Assembly (NCBI RefSeq): GCF_017565645.3
Contig: NZ_CP086138.1
Span: 124,001-188,000 of the forward strand
Source: Bradyrhizobium barranii subsp. barranii
GTDB taxonomy: Bacteria > Pseudomonadota > Alphaproteobacteria > Rhizobiales > Xanthobacteraceae
DNA: 64,000 nucleotides
Direction of reading: 5' to 3'
Shown here: positions 38,196-47,972 of the stretch, piece after piece
Layout: the number at the start of each line of letters is the position of its first letter
Numbering within the stretch: position 1 is the stretch's first letter
The notes under the pieces: model-generated
Seen by the model: only the letters and a program-made list of their open reading frames with translations
The model's database searches: none
Told to the model about the DNA's origin: nothing
Position numbers and translations under genes: made by a program

Positions 38196-38809
38196 GGCGC
38201 GAGCCTCGAATCCCACCAGGCTTGACGGCAGCTTGTGGAAAAAAGCAACGGCCCGCTGGCGCGTTAACTGACGGCGGATGACTAGCCGGCTGCATCAACG
38301 CCATGCACTTGAAAGGCCCACTTCGCGATATCCAGACGAATTGTCGAAATTGACTGAGTTGGCTACCCCTCCGGATTGTGGGAGCCTCAAGCGGCGCCAT
38401 GGCGTCCTCGCGCCAGCGCAGGAGCCGTCCACAGCCTCAACAGCCGATGGTCTGAGCACGCCGCGAAACTTCGCTTGGCAACAAATCCCCCCTGCGCGGC
38501 AGATCCGTGCGCCGTAACGCGAGATGCCACGCGGTCGGTCGCCCGCCTCCGTCGACGAGTTCGCGATATTCTACGGCAGGATAGATCATGCCGGTACGCC
38601 CGCGTGAAGGAGAGCGATCTGCGGCGACGACGACCACCGCGAATATATGAGCGGCAACGTCTGCCGCGGCGCGCCGCCTACGCGAGCGAACGCTCGCTGG
38701 CGAACTATCTGGCTGCTTGCAGATCGGCACGGCGAAGGATCTCGAGACTGCAAAGGCTGAATGCAAAACGGCCTTACAAGGCGATGAACCTGCGCGAGGA
38801 CAACGATTG
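38196..38809. other. no intact gene; decayed hypothetical
   Basis: Around 38717-38808 two frames (GTAKDLETAKAECKTA and PYKAMNLREDND) look like the shifted end of a small hypothetical common in Bradyrhizobiaceae, as I recall it. Nothing else was recognised. Confidence 0.35.
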
Positions 38810-39157
38810 ATGACGCCGGTCTACTACTGCCGCTTTGACGAATTTGAAGATGCCGTCGTTTCAATCGAGCTGGCCGCCGAGAAACTAGAGACGGTACAGG
38901 CGACACCAACATCGACGGCATGTAAGTGGGTGATCCTCGCGCTGAAGAACGCGGTCCAGGCAGCCATGGTGCTCGCTCTCTCCGGAACCGACGGCTGCGG
39001 CGCGCTTTATCCGGAATCGCAAAAGCAAAACCGGGCCTGGCTGGCAAATCCGACGCCAGAGCGCCGCCGGCAAAGAATGGCCGATTTCAACAATTTGCTG
39101 CAGCGGATCCAGCGTGCAGAACTGCTCGATGCCCCGGTTCCAAAATTTGTTGGATAG
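38810..39157 (+). CDS. hypothetical protein, 115 aa
   Basis: From ATG at 38810: MTPVYYCRFDEFEDAVVSIELAAEKLETVQATPTSTACKWVILALKNAVQAAMVLALSGTDGCGALYPESQ. No family recognised; predicted helical and soluble. The pattern of a long helix with paired acidic and aromatic residues is loosely HEPN-like but lacks the R-x4-H motif. The frame is open and codon use fits neighbouring genes. It may be truncated at the C-terminus. Confidence 0.45.
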   Translation: MTPVYYCRFDEFEDAVVSIELAAEKLETVQATPTSTACKWVILALKNAVQAAMVLALSGTDGCGALYPESQKQNRAWLANPTPERRRQRMADFNNLLQRIQRAELLDAPVPKFVG

Positions 39158-39403
39158 GATCTCCGCAATCTTGAAAGACTGAATGAGCTTCGACGCCAGT
39201 TTGCCCATTACCCCCTATGCTGGTAGCTCAAGTTGCAGTACATGCAGGATATCGTTCCTGCTTCGATAAACCTGTTCGAGCATTTGGCGTCGACGCAGAA
39301 GGCACCGAGAATCCACTTTTCCGACTGCAACGGCAGCGAGAGACGACAGCGCTCGCGGCGATGCGCGTGAGGACCGGAACAACCCCGAAAGGTCCCCCGA
39401 TCA

Positions 39404-39589
39404 ATGACGCGCAAACGACCTGATCGCGAGCTCGAGGCTATCGCAGCCGACCTCGCCGAGGCATGCAAAGGCCTCTGTCCGCTCGAGAGCGCACTGTTGA
39501 TCGCCCAAGGGATGCGCGAGGTTTACGGCGGCGAGTGGGCAATCGAGGCGCACAGCGACGGCACCTTTTTGATACTGCGGAAAACCTGA
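39404..39589 (+). CDS. small hypothetical protein, 61 aa
   Basis: MTRKRPDRELEAIAADLAEACKGLCPLESALLIAQGMREVYGGEWAIEAHSDGTFLILRKT. Balanced amphipathic helix followed by a beta-like end; no domain recognised. No neighbour gives a clue to its role. Confidence 0.4.
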   Translation: MTRKRPDRELEAIAADLAEACKGLCPLESALLIAQGMREVYGGEWAIEAHSDGTFLILRKT

Positions 39590-39906
39590 AAGGATCCCGC
39601 CATGAGCGTTTGGGGGCTTTGCCTTGCGATCGAATGTCGCTGCGTCGGCCGACCGCCCTGCTGCTGCGGCTGATGACCGCCGCCTCCGAACACGCGACCG
39701 CATGAAGAACAGCACGACGGCGTTCGCAAGGCTGGGCTTTTGGGATTCGCAGATAACCGGTCATCTATTTGGGCGCCATCGGCGACTCTCGAGGTGACCG
39801 AGGCGCGCGCGATCGCATGGCAGATGTTCCGAGCGGAAGAGAAATTGCCCTCCGGAAGGGGGCCAATAGGACGTCTAAGATATGTTGCACTCTACGGCTT
39901 GAAGAA

Positions 39907-40671
39907 ATGAGCAATAATGACCTTCCCGGCCTTACGCCGGCTTGGCTAATATCGCTTGGCCTCGCTTTGGGCTGCACAATCGTTGTGATGATCCCCGCGT
40001 CTATCGCAACCGGTGACCAAATAAAATCCTCCGATTGGATAGGATTTTCGGGAAACGTTGTCGCGGGAGCAATGACCCTAATTGCGGCCATCCTCGCATG
40101 GTTCGCTGTTAAGAGACAAATTGATGCCCAAGACCAAGCGCAGAGGGCTGCCCGACAACAACAGACGACCGATCTCGCGCGCATTCTGTACGCGGAATTA
40201 GCTCACCTCGTAGCGAGATGCTGTTTCGATTTTGAGGCCCCTTGGCGGGAATATTGGCAAGGGCCGAGCCTCGACAAAATGCAGACGGTGAAATTGCGCA
40301 AGTGTGTTCCCGTCGATCCGGTGATTTATCGTGCGGTCGCTGGACAGCTCGCTTTACTGGGACCTGCTGCCCAGCATTTAATGGAGTTTCACTATCGCCT
40401 GTCGGCCTTACGGCGCGAGATAGATAACCTTACTAGCAACGCGGATTTAAATAATGAGCAGATAGAAAACGAAAATCTGCAACTCGTCGCCCGACGTTTC
40501 CGCGAAACTCTCCGACCCGGCTCAAAGGCTCTCGAAGCGCTCGCAGAGCTCGTGAAAGACACGGGTGAAATTGAGGCGCTTGCGAGGGAGCTATATTACG
40601 AATCACGACCGCATGAGGATATCGGCAAGACACTCAAGGCGCGCGTCGAAGCAATTTTGCGTACAACCTGA
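39907..40671 (+). CDS. membrane-anchored hypothetical protein
   Basis: 254 residues from ATG at 39907 (AAGAA upstream). Two hydrophobic segments near residues 10-30 (PAWLISLGLALGCTIVVMIPA) and 40-62 (GFSGNVVAGAMTLIAAILAWFAV), then a charged helical cytoplasmic part (QIDAQDQAQRAARQQQTTDLARILYAELAHL). No family recognised; the layout of two N-terminal membrane helices plus a helical domain occurs in many accessory-region proteins. The frame is intact. Confidence 0.55.
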   Translation: MSNNDLPGLTPAWLISLGLALGCTIVVMIPASIATGDQIKSSDWIGFSGNVVAGAMTLIAAILAWFAVKRQIDAQDQAQRAARQQQTTDLARILYAELAHLVARCCFDFEAPWREYWQGPSLDKMQTVKLRKCVPVDPVIYRAVAGQLALLGPAAQHLMEFHYRLSALRREIDNLTSNADLNNEQIENENLQLVARRFRETLRPGSKALEALAELVKDTGEIEALARELYYESRPHEDIGKTLKARVEAILRTT

Positions 40672-40732
40672 TTTGGTTCCGGTGCGCTTGTTTGCAGCTA
40701 AGAGCCCTCAGCCTGCCTTTAGGAGCCCGCCC

Positions 40733-41179
40733 ATGCGTTCCAAGACCCCAACCTCTTCCACGGACACATCCGGGACCCAAAGAACGCACCGTAGCCCGCC
40801 TGTGCCCGATTTGAGCAAGGGCCTGGAGGGCACCTTGGCCGACCTTCGCCTTATTGCGATGCGCTGCCGGCTGGGCGCAGGCCTCGGCTCAGACGTGAGC
40901 TTCGCGTCAGACGACGCCCGCAAGCTGGCGTCGCATCTCGAGACACTTGCCGACATTTACGAAGCCAGCAAAACCCCGGAGCCCCCCCCCGTAGCGCGGC
41001 GGCGGCGGCTAAGTCTTTGCGTCGTCGCGGATAATCGATCCGCGAGCGGAATGTTTCTACTCCGCGGGTCGTGCGATCGCGGCACCGGAGCTCTCTGGGA
41101 GGTCGAGCGCAGCAAACGCCTTCGGTTTGCGCAAGCGGACGTAAACCTGCGCCGCCAGAAGCACCACGCACAGGAGTAA
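40733..41179 (+). CDS. hypothetical protein, possibly truncated
   Basis: The N-terminal part from ATG at 40733 looks protein-like (LSKGLEGTLADLRLIAMRCRLGAGLGSDVSFASDDARKLASHLETLADIYEAS). After ~105 codons it passes an eight-C run and enters the antisense of tctA, so the real C-terminus is probably lost. No family recognised. Confidence 0.35.
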   Translation: MRSKTPTSSTDTSGTQRTHRSPPVPDLSKGLEGTLADLRLIAMRCRLGAGLGSDVSFASDDARKLASHLETLADIYEASKTPEPPPVARRRRLSLCVVADNRSASGMFLLRGSCDRGTGALWEVERSKRLRFAQADVNLRRQKHHAQE

Positions 41180-42540
41180 AAAGAACGCGCTGATCGGCCG
41201 CTCGACGAAGATCATGGCGTCGCCCCGCGAGACCAGCAGCGAACGGCGGAAGTTCTCTTCCAGGCGTGGCCCCAGGACGAAGCCGAGCAGGATCGAGGCC
41301 GGGTGGAAATCGAGCAGCAGCAGCAGATAGCCGACCAACCCGACCACGACGGTCTCGCCGACCTGGAACATATCGTTGTTGGTCGAGTAGACGCCGATCG
41401 CAACGAAGAACAGCGCACTCGGATACAGGTACTTGTAGGGAATCATCAGGAGCTTCACCCACACCCCGATTGGCGGGACGTTGAGCAGCACCAGCATGAC
41501 GTTGCCGATCCAGAAGCTCGCGATTAGACCCAGAAGATGTCCGGATGCTCCTTGATCAACTGGGGGCCGGGTACGATGCCTTGGATCATCAGCGCGCCAA
41601 GGATCAGGGCCATGACAGCGTCGCCGGGAATGCCGAGGCTCATGGTCGGGATGAAGTCGCCCTGTACCGACGAGTGCGTGGACGCCTCTGGACAGGCGAC
41701 GCCTTCGATCATCCCCGTACCGAACTTCTCTGGCGTCATCGAGACCTTCTTCTCGGCCGCGTAGGAGATGAAGGAGGCGATCGTCGGTCCCGTTCCTGGA
41801 ATGAGCGAGCAGAGGCTTCCGATGATGGTTCCACGCAACATCGCGGGGATCGAGCGGCGGAGTTCGTCACGCGATGGACGCAGATCGCGTAGTCCGACGT
41901 TCGAATAGCGTGTGTTCACCTCTGAATATTGGTTCACGCTCTTCATGAACTCGGCGATGCCAAATAGACCAAGTGCGAGTCCGACGAGTTCGATGTCGTC
42001 GAGGAGATTCGGGATGCCGAGCGTGAACCGTTCCGTGCCGGTCTCGACATCCGTTCCCACGTTCCCAGGAAAAGGCCGAGCAATGTCATCGCGATGCCCT
42101 TGAGCGGTGAGCCTTTCGCCAGTGTCGAGCCGGCGAGAAGACCAAGAAGCATCAGCGAACAGATTTCGGTTGGACCGAACTCAAGCGCGACCTTCACAAG
42201 CAACGGTGCCAGAGAGATCATCTCCATGATGCCCCAAGAGGCGCCGACGAACGACGACAGTACCGTGATGCCGAGTGCCGCGCCGCCTCGACCCTGCTTC
42301 GTCAGCGGAAATCCGTCGAGGCACGTCACCGCGTGCGGTGGATGGCACGGTAGGTTGAGCAGGATGGAACAAATCGCGCCGCCGTATTGCGCTCCATAGA
42401 AGACGCCTGACAGCATCAAGATCGCGCCGACCGGGGGAATGCCGAACGTTAGCGGGAGCAGCACGGATATCGTGGCGAGAGGTCCCATTCCCCGCAGGAC
42501 CCCAACCATGTTGCCGACCAGAACGCCGACGAAGTCGTTC
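41057..42540 (-). pseudogene. tctA: TctA-family permease of a tripartite tricarboxylate transporter
   Basis: VGVLVGNMVGVLRGMGPLATISVLLPLTFGIPPVGAILMLSGVFYGAQYGGAICSILLNLPCHPPHAVTCLDGFPL is the TctA signature. A missing base near 42060 (after LGLFLGT) and another near 41530 (after HPDIFW) shift the frame twice; the end (NVPPIGVWVKLLMIPYKYLYPSALFFVAIGVY) lies in the third frame. The N-terminus before VGVLVGN is replaced. An inner-membrane permease for organic acids in life, now inactive. Confidence 0.88.
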
Positions 42541-42831
42541 TTGCCGAGGATGTCGCGCTCGATCCTCACTTCAACATCAGCTCCCGACTCACGCTCCCCT
42601 CTGACCGTCGGTTGGCGGATATTCCGGAGGCGAGAACGCAGGGTTACCAGCTTACGGTCGCGCACGTCACGGAAACTTATTCCCGAATTGAGGAATGACC
42701 ACGCATAAGACAGGCCAATTTGCATCGGCACCCGCGTCAAAGGATAGCGGTACGACGACCCCACCTCGTTTAGGTGGACGGGATGAGCGAGACTCGCGCG
42801 TGGATTTGACAACGCGAGGGACGCTCGTTCC

Positions 42832-43254
42832 ATGCATCAAGACAGACATCAAGACGGGCATGATGCCGCCTCCTATCAGCGGATCGAGGTGATCACAGGG
42901 GAGAGGCGACGGCGCAGTTGGAGCGATGCGGAGAAGGCGCGGATCGTGGCCGAGAGTGCCGATCCGGAGACGAGCATTTCCGAGGTGGCTCGACGCAACG
43001 GGGTGAACCGGGGACTGCTCAGTGTGTGGCGGCGCCAGGCGCGGCTCGCGTCGAGCGAAGCGCCGCAGTTCGTGCAAGTCAGGCTCGAGGCCGCCGTCGA
43101 GGCGCAGCCGAACGCGATCGATAAGGCGCATGTTCTGACGGATCCGGCCGAGCGGATCGAGGTGATGATCGCGGGCGCGACGGTGCGCGTGCCCGTCGGC
43201 GTCGACGCCGCGACGCTGGAGCGCGTGCTGGCGGCGGTGAGATCGACGCGATGA
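42832..43254 (+). CDS. tnpA: IS66-family TnpA
   Basis: 140 residues with helix-turn-helix RRSWSDAEKARIVAESADPETSISEVARRNGVNRGLLSVWRRQAR and C-terminal VRVPVGVDAATLERVLAAVR. The start at 42832 is the longest ATG; a later one is possible. It overlaps tnpB. Confidence 0.88.
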   Translation: MHQDRHQDGHDAASYQRIEVITGERRRRSWSDAEKARIVAESADPETSISEVARRNGVNRGLLSVWRRQARLASSEAPQFVQVRLEAAVEAQPNAIDKAHVLTDPAERIEVMIAGATVRVPVGVDAATLERVLAAVRSTR

Positions 43255-43607
43255 TCTCTTTCGGTCCAATGGTCCGTGTGTTCGTCGCGACGCAGCCGAT
43301 TGACTTTCGTAAAGGCGTTCATGGCCTTGTCGCGCTGGTAGCGGAGGGATTAGGCGGCAAGCCCTACAGCGGTGACGTTTATGTCTTCCGATCGAAGCGA
43401 TCGGATCGTTTGAAGCTACTGGTTTTTGACGGCTCGGGAATGGTTCTAGCGACGAAGTGGCTGGAGAATGGGGGCTTTGCCTGGCCACCTGTTCGCGAGG
43501 GTACGATGCCGGTGACGGGGGCGCAACTGGCGATGCTGATTGAAGGTCTTGCGGAGTGGTCGCGTGTGGTCCCGAAGGTGACGAAGCGGCCGACGAAGGT
43601 TGCCTGA
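43251..43607 (+). CDS. tnpB: IS66-family TnpB
   Basis: 118 residues: MVRVFVATQPIDFRKGVHGLVALVAEGLGGKPYSGDVYVFRSKRSDRLKLLVFDGSGMVLATKWLENGGFAWPP, the IS66 Orf2 pattern, with the complete C-terminal extension (EWSRVVPKVTKRPTKVA) that is missing from the tnpB at 30256. TnpB is required for IS66 transposition; its biochemical role is unknown. Confidence 0.92.
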   Translation: MISFGPMVRVFVATQPIDFRKGVHGLVALVAEGLGGKPYSGDVYVFRSKRSDRLKLLVFDGSGMVLATKWLENGGFAWPPVREGTMPVTGAQLAMLIEGLAEWSRVVPKVTKRPTKVA

Positions 43608-43657
43608 AGCGTCTTGTTTTGCTGGCGATTGCGAGTGCGTTCGTGTAGCTCTGCGAT

Positions 43658-45208
43658 ATGGCGCTTCGCCCCGAAGATCTCCCCTCTGACCCTGCGGCTC
43701 TTGCCGAGATGGTGCTGGCTTTCGAAGGCGAGAACGATGATCTGCGCGCAGAGATCGCCACGTTGAAGAGCCTGATCTTCGGCGCACGATCGGAGCGCGC
43801 GGCGATCGTCTGCGCCGAACAGATCGCGTTTGATCTGGAACGGACCGCCGGCTCACAGCTCCCGGCCAATGACGACAAACCGGACGCGCCGCGGCCGGAG
43901 CGGCGCAAAGCGAAGCGCAACATCGGCGCGCTGCCGGCGCATCTGCCTCGGGTCGAGCGGGTGATCGAGCCGGCGTCCACGCTGTGCCCGTGCTGCACGG
44001 GTCAGATGCATCGGATCGGCGAGGAGAGCAGCGAAGCGCTCGATCGGGTTCCCGCGTGGCTGCGTGTGCTCCGCACGATCCGTCCAAAATACGCCTGCCG
44101 CTCCTGTGAGGGCCCGATTGTCCAGGCCCCGGCACCGGCGCGGCTCGTCGAGGGCGGCATGGCAACGACGGCGCTGATCGCGCATATCGCCGCGGCCAAA
44201 TATGCCTGGCAATCGACGCTCTATCGCCAGACGCAGATCCTGGCGGGTCAGGGTGTCGTCGTCGACCGTCAGACGCTGGCGCGCTGGATGGGGAGCGCGG
44301 CGTGGCTGGTCAGGGGCCTCTACGATCTGCAACTGAAGACTATGCACGGCTTCGAGCGGCTGTTCTGCGACGAGACGCCGATGCCAGTGCTCGATCCGGG
44401 ACGCGGCCGCACGAGGATCTGCCAGTTCTGGGCGCACGCGACGGACGATCGGGCGTGGAAGGGGCCGGCGCCGCCGGCGGTCGCCTACGTGTTCGCAGGT
44501 GGTCGCGGCAAAAAGGAGATCGTGGCGCAGTTAGCCGGCTTCGAAGGCGTGCTGCAAGTCGACGGCTATGCCGCCTACGCCTCGCTGGCGGGCGATGCGA
44601 TGATGTCGGGCCAGATCCAGCTGGCGTATTGTCTCGTTCACGCGCGCCGCAACTTCGTGAGGGTGCACAAGACGACGAACTCACCCTTCGCCGCGGAGGT
44701 CATCGAGCGCATTGCGGCCGTCTACGCGATCGAGGAGAGGATCCGCGGTCTCGATGCTGGGGAACGCCGCGCGACGCGACAGGCCGAGACGAAGCCGCTG
44801 ATGGAGGCGTTGAGGGCCCGTCTGATCGCGGTGAAGGACGGGATCTCCCGCCGCTCGACGCTCATCAAGGCGATCGACTACATGCTCGAACGCTGGCAGG
44901 GCCTGACGACGTTCCTGGATGACGGGCGGCTCGAGCCGGACACCAACACGGTCGAACGATCGATCAGGCCAATTGCGATCGGAAAAAAGAACTCGTTGTT
45001 CAGTGGTGACGAAGGCGGGGGCGAGACCTGGGCGATACTCGCTTCGCTTCTTAACACAGCGAAATTGAATGGCCTCGACCCCGAGGCGTATCTCGTCGAC
45101 GTTCTCGATCGCATGGTGAGCGGCGCCACGAAGACCAACCAGCTTCACGAACTTCTGGCCTGGAACTGGAAGGCCGCACGCGAAGCCGAAAAGCGGGCCG
45201 TGGCATGA
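43658..45208 (+). CDS. tnpC: IS66-family transposase TnpC
   Basis: 516 residues: N-terminal coiled coil (EMVLAFEGENDDLRAEIATLKSLIFGARSER), zinc finger LCPCCTGQMHRIGEE, DDE core (FCDETPMPVLDPGRGRTRICQFWAH, GVLQVDGYAAYASLAG, DTNTVERSIRPIAIGKKNSLFSGDEGG). The frame is intact; the region corresponding to the 54-nt replaced block in the other tnpC is normal here. Confidence 0.93.
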   Translation: MALRPEDLPSDPAALAEMVLAFEGENDDLRAEIATLKSLIFGARSERAAIVCAEQIAFDLERTAGSQLPANDDKPDAPRPERRKAKRNIGALPAHLPRVERVIEPASTLCPCCTGQMHRIGEESSEALDRVPAWLRVLRTIRPKYACRSCEGPIVQAPAPARLVEGGMATTALIAHIAAAKYAWQSTLYRQTQILAGQGVVVDRQTLARWMGSAAWLVRGLYDLQLKTMHGFERLFCDETPMPVLDPGRGRTRICQFWAHATDDRAWKGPAPPAVAYVFAGGRGKKEIVAQLAGFEGVLQVDGYAAYASLAGDAMMSGQIQLAYCLVHARRNFVRVHKTTNSPFAAEVIERIAAVYAIEERIRGLDAGERRATRQAETKPLMEALRARLIAVKDGISRRSTLIKAIDYMLERWQGLTTFLDDGRLEPDTNTVERSIRPIAIGKKNSLFSGDEGGGETWAILASLLNTAKLNGLDPEAYLVDVLDRMVSGATKTNQLHELLAWNWKAAREAEKRAVA

Positions 45209-45855
45209 CGAAGCCGAAGCAAGGGCGGGGAACGCGAAAAGCACGCAAGACGACGATGGCGGACTATGCCATGTCGTTCGAACGGCTCGGGCAATGGATC
45301 AGCAAGCGCGCCAGGTCGCCGACGCTTCGGCATCCGCGGGCGACGTCGCTCTCCATGCTCGATGGCGCGGTGGCCGCGGTCGTCGCCGGGCCGGTCTCGA
45401 TGGCGTCCGAGGAATGGGTGTGCCCGCTCCTCGGCGTAGATCCCGACGCCTTCAATCACGACACCGAGGAGTTCTCGGCAATCGCCGCCACGCTGATGCG
45501 CCACAACGCTATCAGCGAGACGCTGTCGACGAGACCGGAGAGCTTCGAGCCGCTGTTCGTGCGATCACCGGACGGCGAAGTCGACCCGCAGCCCTGGTGC
45601 ATGGGCTTCTACGCCGTCATGAAGCTTCGGCTTCTCGTCTGGTCGCGGCTTCTCCCCCCGAATGGAACCGAACACCTTATGCTGCGGCCGATCTTGGTCC
45701 ATTGCATCGACGACGCCGGTCGACCCTTGCTACCCCCGGCCCGGCGCACGCTGGGAACGCAGCCCATCATCCAAAACGCCTGGCGCAACATTCCAGCAAC
45801 CGTCGAGGCCCTCCGGCAGTTCTGGATGCCTATACGCTTCAAGCGCGGTGCGTAG
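45205..45855 (+). CDS. UPF0149 (YecA/YgfB-like) passenger protein
   Basis: 216 residues: MLDGAVAAVVAGPVSMASEEWVCPLLGVDPDAF and PQPWCMGFYAVMKLRLLVWSRLLPP fit the UPF0149 pattern (DG...A...GP....EW...LLG; P..W..GF). The ATG overlaps the tnpC stop, so it is translated with the transposition genes. Such genes ride in several IS66 elements; role unknown. Confidence 0.75.
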   Translation: MTKPKQGRGTRKARKTTMADYAMSFERLGQWISKRARSPTLRHPRATSLSMLDGAVAAVVAGPVSMASEEWVCPLLGVDPDAFNHDTEEFSAIAATLMRHNAISETLSTRPESFEPLFVRSPDGEVDPQPWCMGFYAVMKLRLLVWSRLLPPNGTEHLMLRPILVHCIDDAGRPLLPPARRTLGTQPIIQNAWRNIPATVEALRQFWMPIRFKRGA

Positions 45856-45971
45856 GCCGTCCGCACCAAGTCCGTGGCTCCGTGGGCCTCTCGTACCGTT
45901 TACCGTCAAAGCGGCCGAAAGGAAAAAGCGCTAGGCTGCGGAGGGCACGGTCTTAGCTGCGGATGCCTTCG

Positions 45972-46271
45972 CTACAGGGAGAATACGGGCGGGCACTCAG
46001 CGAGTGAAAGAAGGCTGTCTGGCTGAATGCCGTCTGCCGTCGTCTTGATGTACTTGTGCCCTTCGTGTTTGGCCACGATCAAACCAGCAGTGAGCCCGTC
46101 TTCCTGAACATAGAATTCCCACGCGCCGCTTTCGATGTCTCTGATCGTCTGAACGACAGATTGCTTCCAGTGACTTCCGTTCGAATATACCCCGCCGATG
46201 CTGCTAATTCTCTCGTGGGGCTTCGTCCTGTCGGTCTTATCGATGCAACGAACGCGAGCGAGTCTAGCCAC
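45972..46271 (-). CDS. DUF3892-like protein
   Basis: 99 residues from GTG at 46271, preceded by AAGGAG at 8 nt. VRCIDKTDRTKPHERISSIGGVYSNGSHWKQSVVQTIRDIESGAWEFYVQEDGLTAGLIVAKHEGHKYIKTTADGIQPDSLLSLAECP follows DUF3892 closely (family function unknown). The frame stays open through the upstream 16-bp repeat array to 47363, but those 360 codons are repeat translation and are not taken as part of the gene. The array begins 111 bp upstream of the start. Confidence 0.75.
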   Translation of the reverse strand: MARLARVRCIDKTDRTKPHERISSIGGVYSNGSHWKQSVVQTIRDIESGAWEFYVQEDGLTAGLIVAKHEGHKYIKTTADGIQPDSLLSLAECPPVFSL

Positions 46272-46382
46272 GTGGCTCTCTCCTTCCGCATGCAAAGTAG
46301 CAACCAGCTTAGCGTTCAGTGGCGGACCATGCCGCCGCCAATTCAGGTAGGTGCCCCGGATACTTGTCTGCGCTATAATCTG

Positions 46383-47230
46383 GTGGCGCTTTCGAGAAGT
46401 GGCGCTTTCGAGAAGTGGCGCTTTCGAGAAGTGGCGCTTTCGAGAAGTGGCGCTTTCGAGAAGTGGCGCTTTCGAGAAGTGGCGCTTTCGAGAAGTGGCG
46501 CTTTCGAGAAGTGGCGCTTTCGAGAAGTGGCGCTTTCGAGAAGTGGCGCTTTCGAGAAGTGGCGCTTTCGAGAAGTGGCGCTTTCGAGAAGTGGCGCTTT
46601 CGAGAAGTGGCGCTTTCGAGAAGTGGCGCTTTCGAGAAGTGGCGCTTTCGAGAAGTGGCGCTTTCGAGAAGTGGCGCTTTCGAGAAGTGGCGCTTTCGAG
46701 AAGTGGCGCTTTCGAGAAGTGGCGCTTTCGAGAAGTGGCGCTTTCGAGAAGTGGCGCTTTCGAGAAGTGGCGCTTTCGAGAAGTGGCGCTTTCGAGAAGT
46801 GGCGCTTTCGAGAAGTGGCGCTTTCGAGAAGTGGCGCTTTCGAGAAGTGGCGCTTTCGAGAAGTGGCGCTTTCGAGAAGTGGCGCTTTCGAGAAGTGGCG
46901 CTTTCGAGAAGTGGCGCTTTCGAGAAGTGGCGCTTTCGAGAAGTGGCGCTTTCGAGAAGTGGCGCTTTCGAGAAGTGGCGCTTTCGAGAAGTGGCGCTTT
47001 CGAGAAGTGGCGCTTTCGAGAAGTGGCGCTTTCGAGAAGTGGCGCTTTCGAGAAGTGGCGCTTTCGAGAAGTGGCGCTTTCGAGAAGTGGCGCTTTCGAG
47101 AAGTGGCGCTTTCGAGAAGTGGCGCTTTCGAGAAGTGGCGCTTTCGAGAAGTGGCGCTTTCGAGAAGTGGCGCTTTCGAGAAGTGGCGCTTTCGAGAAGT
47201 GGCGCTTTCGAGAAGTGGCGCTTTCGAGAA
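46383..47230. repeat. perfect tandem array, 53 copies of a 16-bp unit
   Basis: The unit GTGGCGCTTTCGAGAA is repeated without visible change from 46383 to 47230: 848 bp, exactly 53 units. Because 16 is not a multiple of 3 and the unit has no stop in any reading, all frames stay open, giving long spurious frames on both strands with a 16-residue period. There are no spacers, so it is not CRISPR. Perfect identity points to recent expansion or to an assembly effect. Confidence 0.97.
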
Positions 47231-47713
47231 TATGTCTCACGAGAATATGTCTCAGGAGCAAAGGTGGACAGTCTTGCCAATCCAAGGGGGAAGGCTGGCC
47301 ACCTAAGTTAGCGGTGCGTTGCAGGGACAGCGCTTCGTTGTCCGTCACGAATCGCCGAGTCACGTGCCGCTAACTTCACCGGCAGCGCGGGTGTGGCAGG
47401 GACAGCGTCGCTCGCATTTCCGGCGCCGAGTCGCGCCTGCGCTGCTTACGGTCACTGAGACGAGATCATCACGCGGATGGCGTGATGCAGCGCGTCGTGC
47501 GCGTATGGCCGGAAGATCAACCTGGAAAGAAGATTGAGCCGGCATCGATGATTGGTCAGCATGGCGGGCGGAGCGCGCCCGGCGTCAACGTTGCCCCCCG
47601 CAAATCGGTAGGCTGCGTGGAGCAGTGGGGCGAGGAGGGCGGCGGAGCACCAAAGCATCGACTATTCGGCGGGAACTATGGTATGGGGGTGCAGTGTGGT
47701 TTGAAGGTAAGCC
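47231..47713. other. no gene recognised; short direct repeat next to the array
   Basis: Immediately after the array GAGAATATGTCTCAC and GAGAATATGTCTCAG form a 15-bp direct repeat (47226-47255); each contains the palindrome GAGA-ATATG-TCTC and shares GAGAA with the 16-bp unit. The rest contains no recognised gene. GAAGGTAAGCC precedes the ATG at 47714. Confidence 0.5.
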
Positions 47714-47972
47714 ATGGATGCACTTCTCGCAGAGACCGACAAGCAAGAAGCGTACTCACTCGCGTACGTTTGTGCGGTAGCGGCTAGCGCCGGTTATGTC
47801 GTAGCCACCCGTCATTTTGATCGTGATAGTATCGACCTCACGATTGAGGCCGGCGAATCGATGCGCCCCAAGATTGATATCCAAGTAAAGGCGACCATCA
47901 ACTTGGACGGGGACGGAAGTGTTTTCAGGTATAAGCTAAAACAGAAGAACTATGACGACCTCCGGATTGAAA
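47714..47972 (+). pseudogene. DUF4365-domain gene, 3' part lost
   Basis: The N-terminal 86 residues AETDKQEAYSLAYVCAVAASAGYVVATRHFDRDSIDLTIEAGESMRPKIDIQVKATINL...FRYKLKQKNYDDLRIE match the start of DUF4365, a nuclease-like fold (D..D, QVKAT). At 47973 an IS256 end begins and the frame continues into IS sequence to 48121. Confidence 0.65.

Larger units (their letters stand above)
42743..45903 (+). mobile_element. IS66-family element with UPF0149 passenger (3161 bp)
   Basis: Left end GATAGCGGTACGA and right end TCGTACCGTTTAC are inverted repeats; the 8-bp direct repeat CGTCAAAG flanks both sides (42735-42742 and 45904-45911). It holds tnpA, tnpB, tnpC and a passenger gene, all intact. Confidence 0.92.

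Noticed and set aside
46383..47230. CRISPR array
   Set aside because: Units are contiguous with no spacers, and no cas genes are present.
45972..47373. Long open frames through the 16-bp array on both strands (up to 463 codons)
   Set aside because: They arise because the 16-bp unit has no stop in any frame; only the DUF3892 part downstream of GTG 46271 looks like a real protein.
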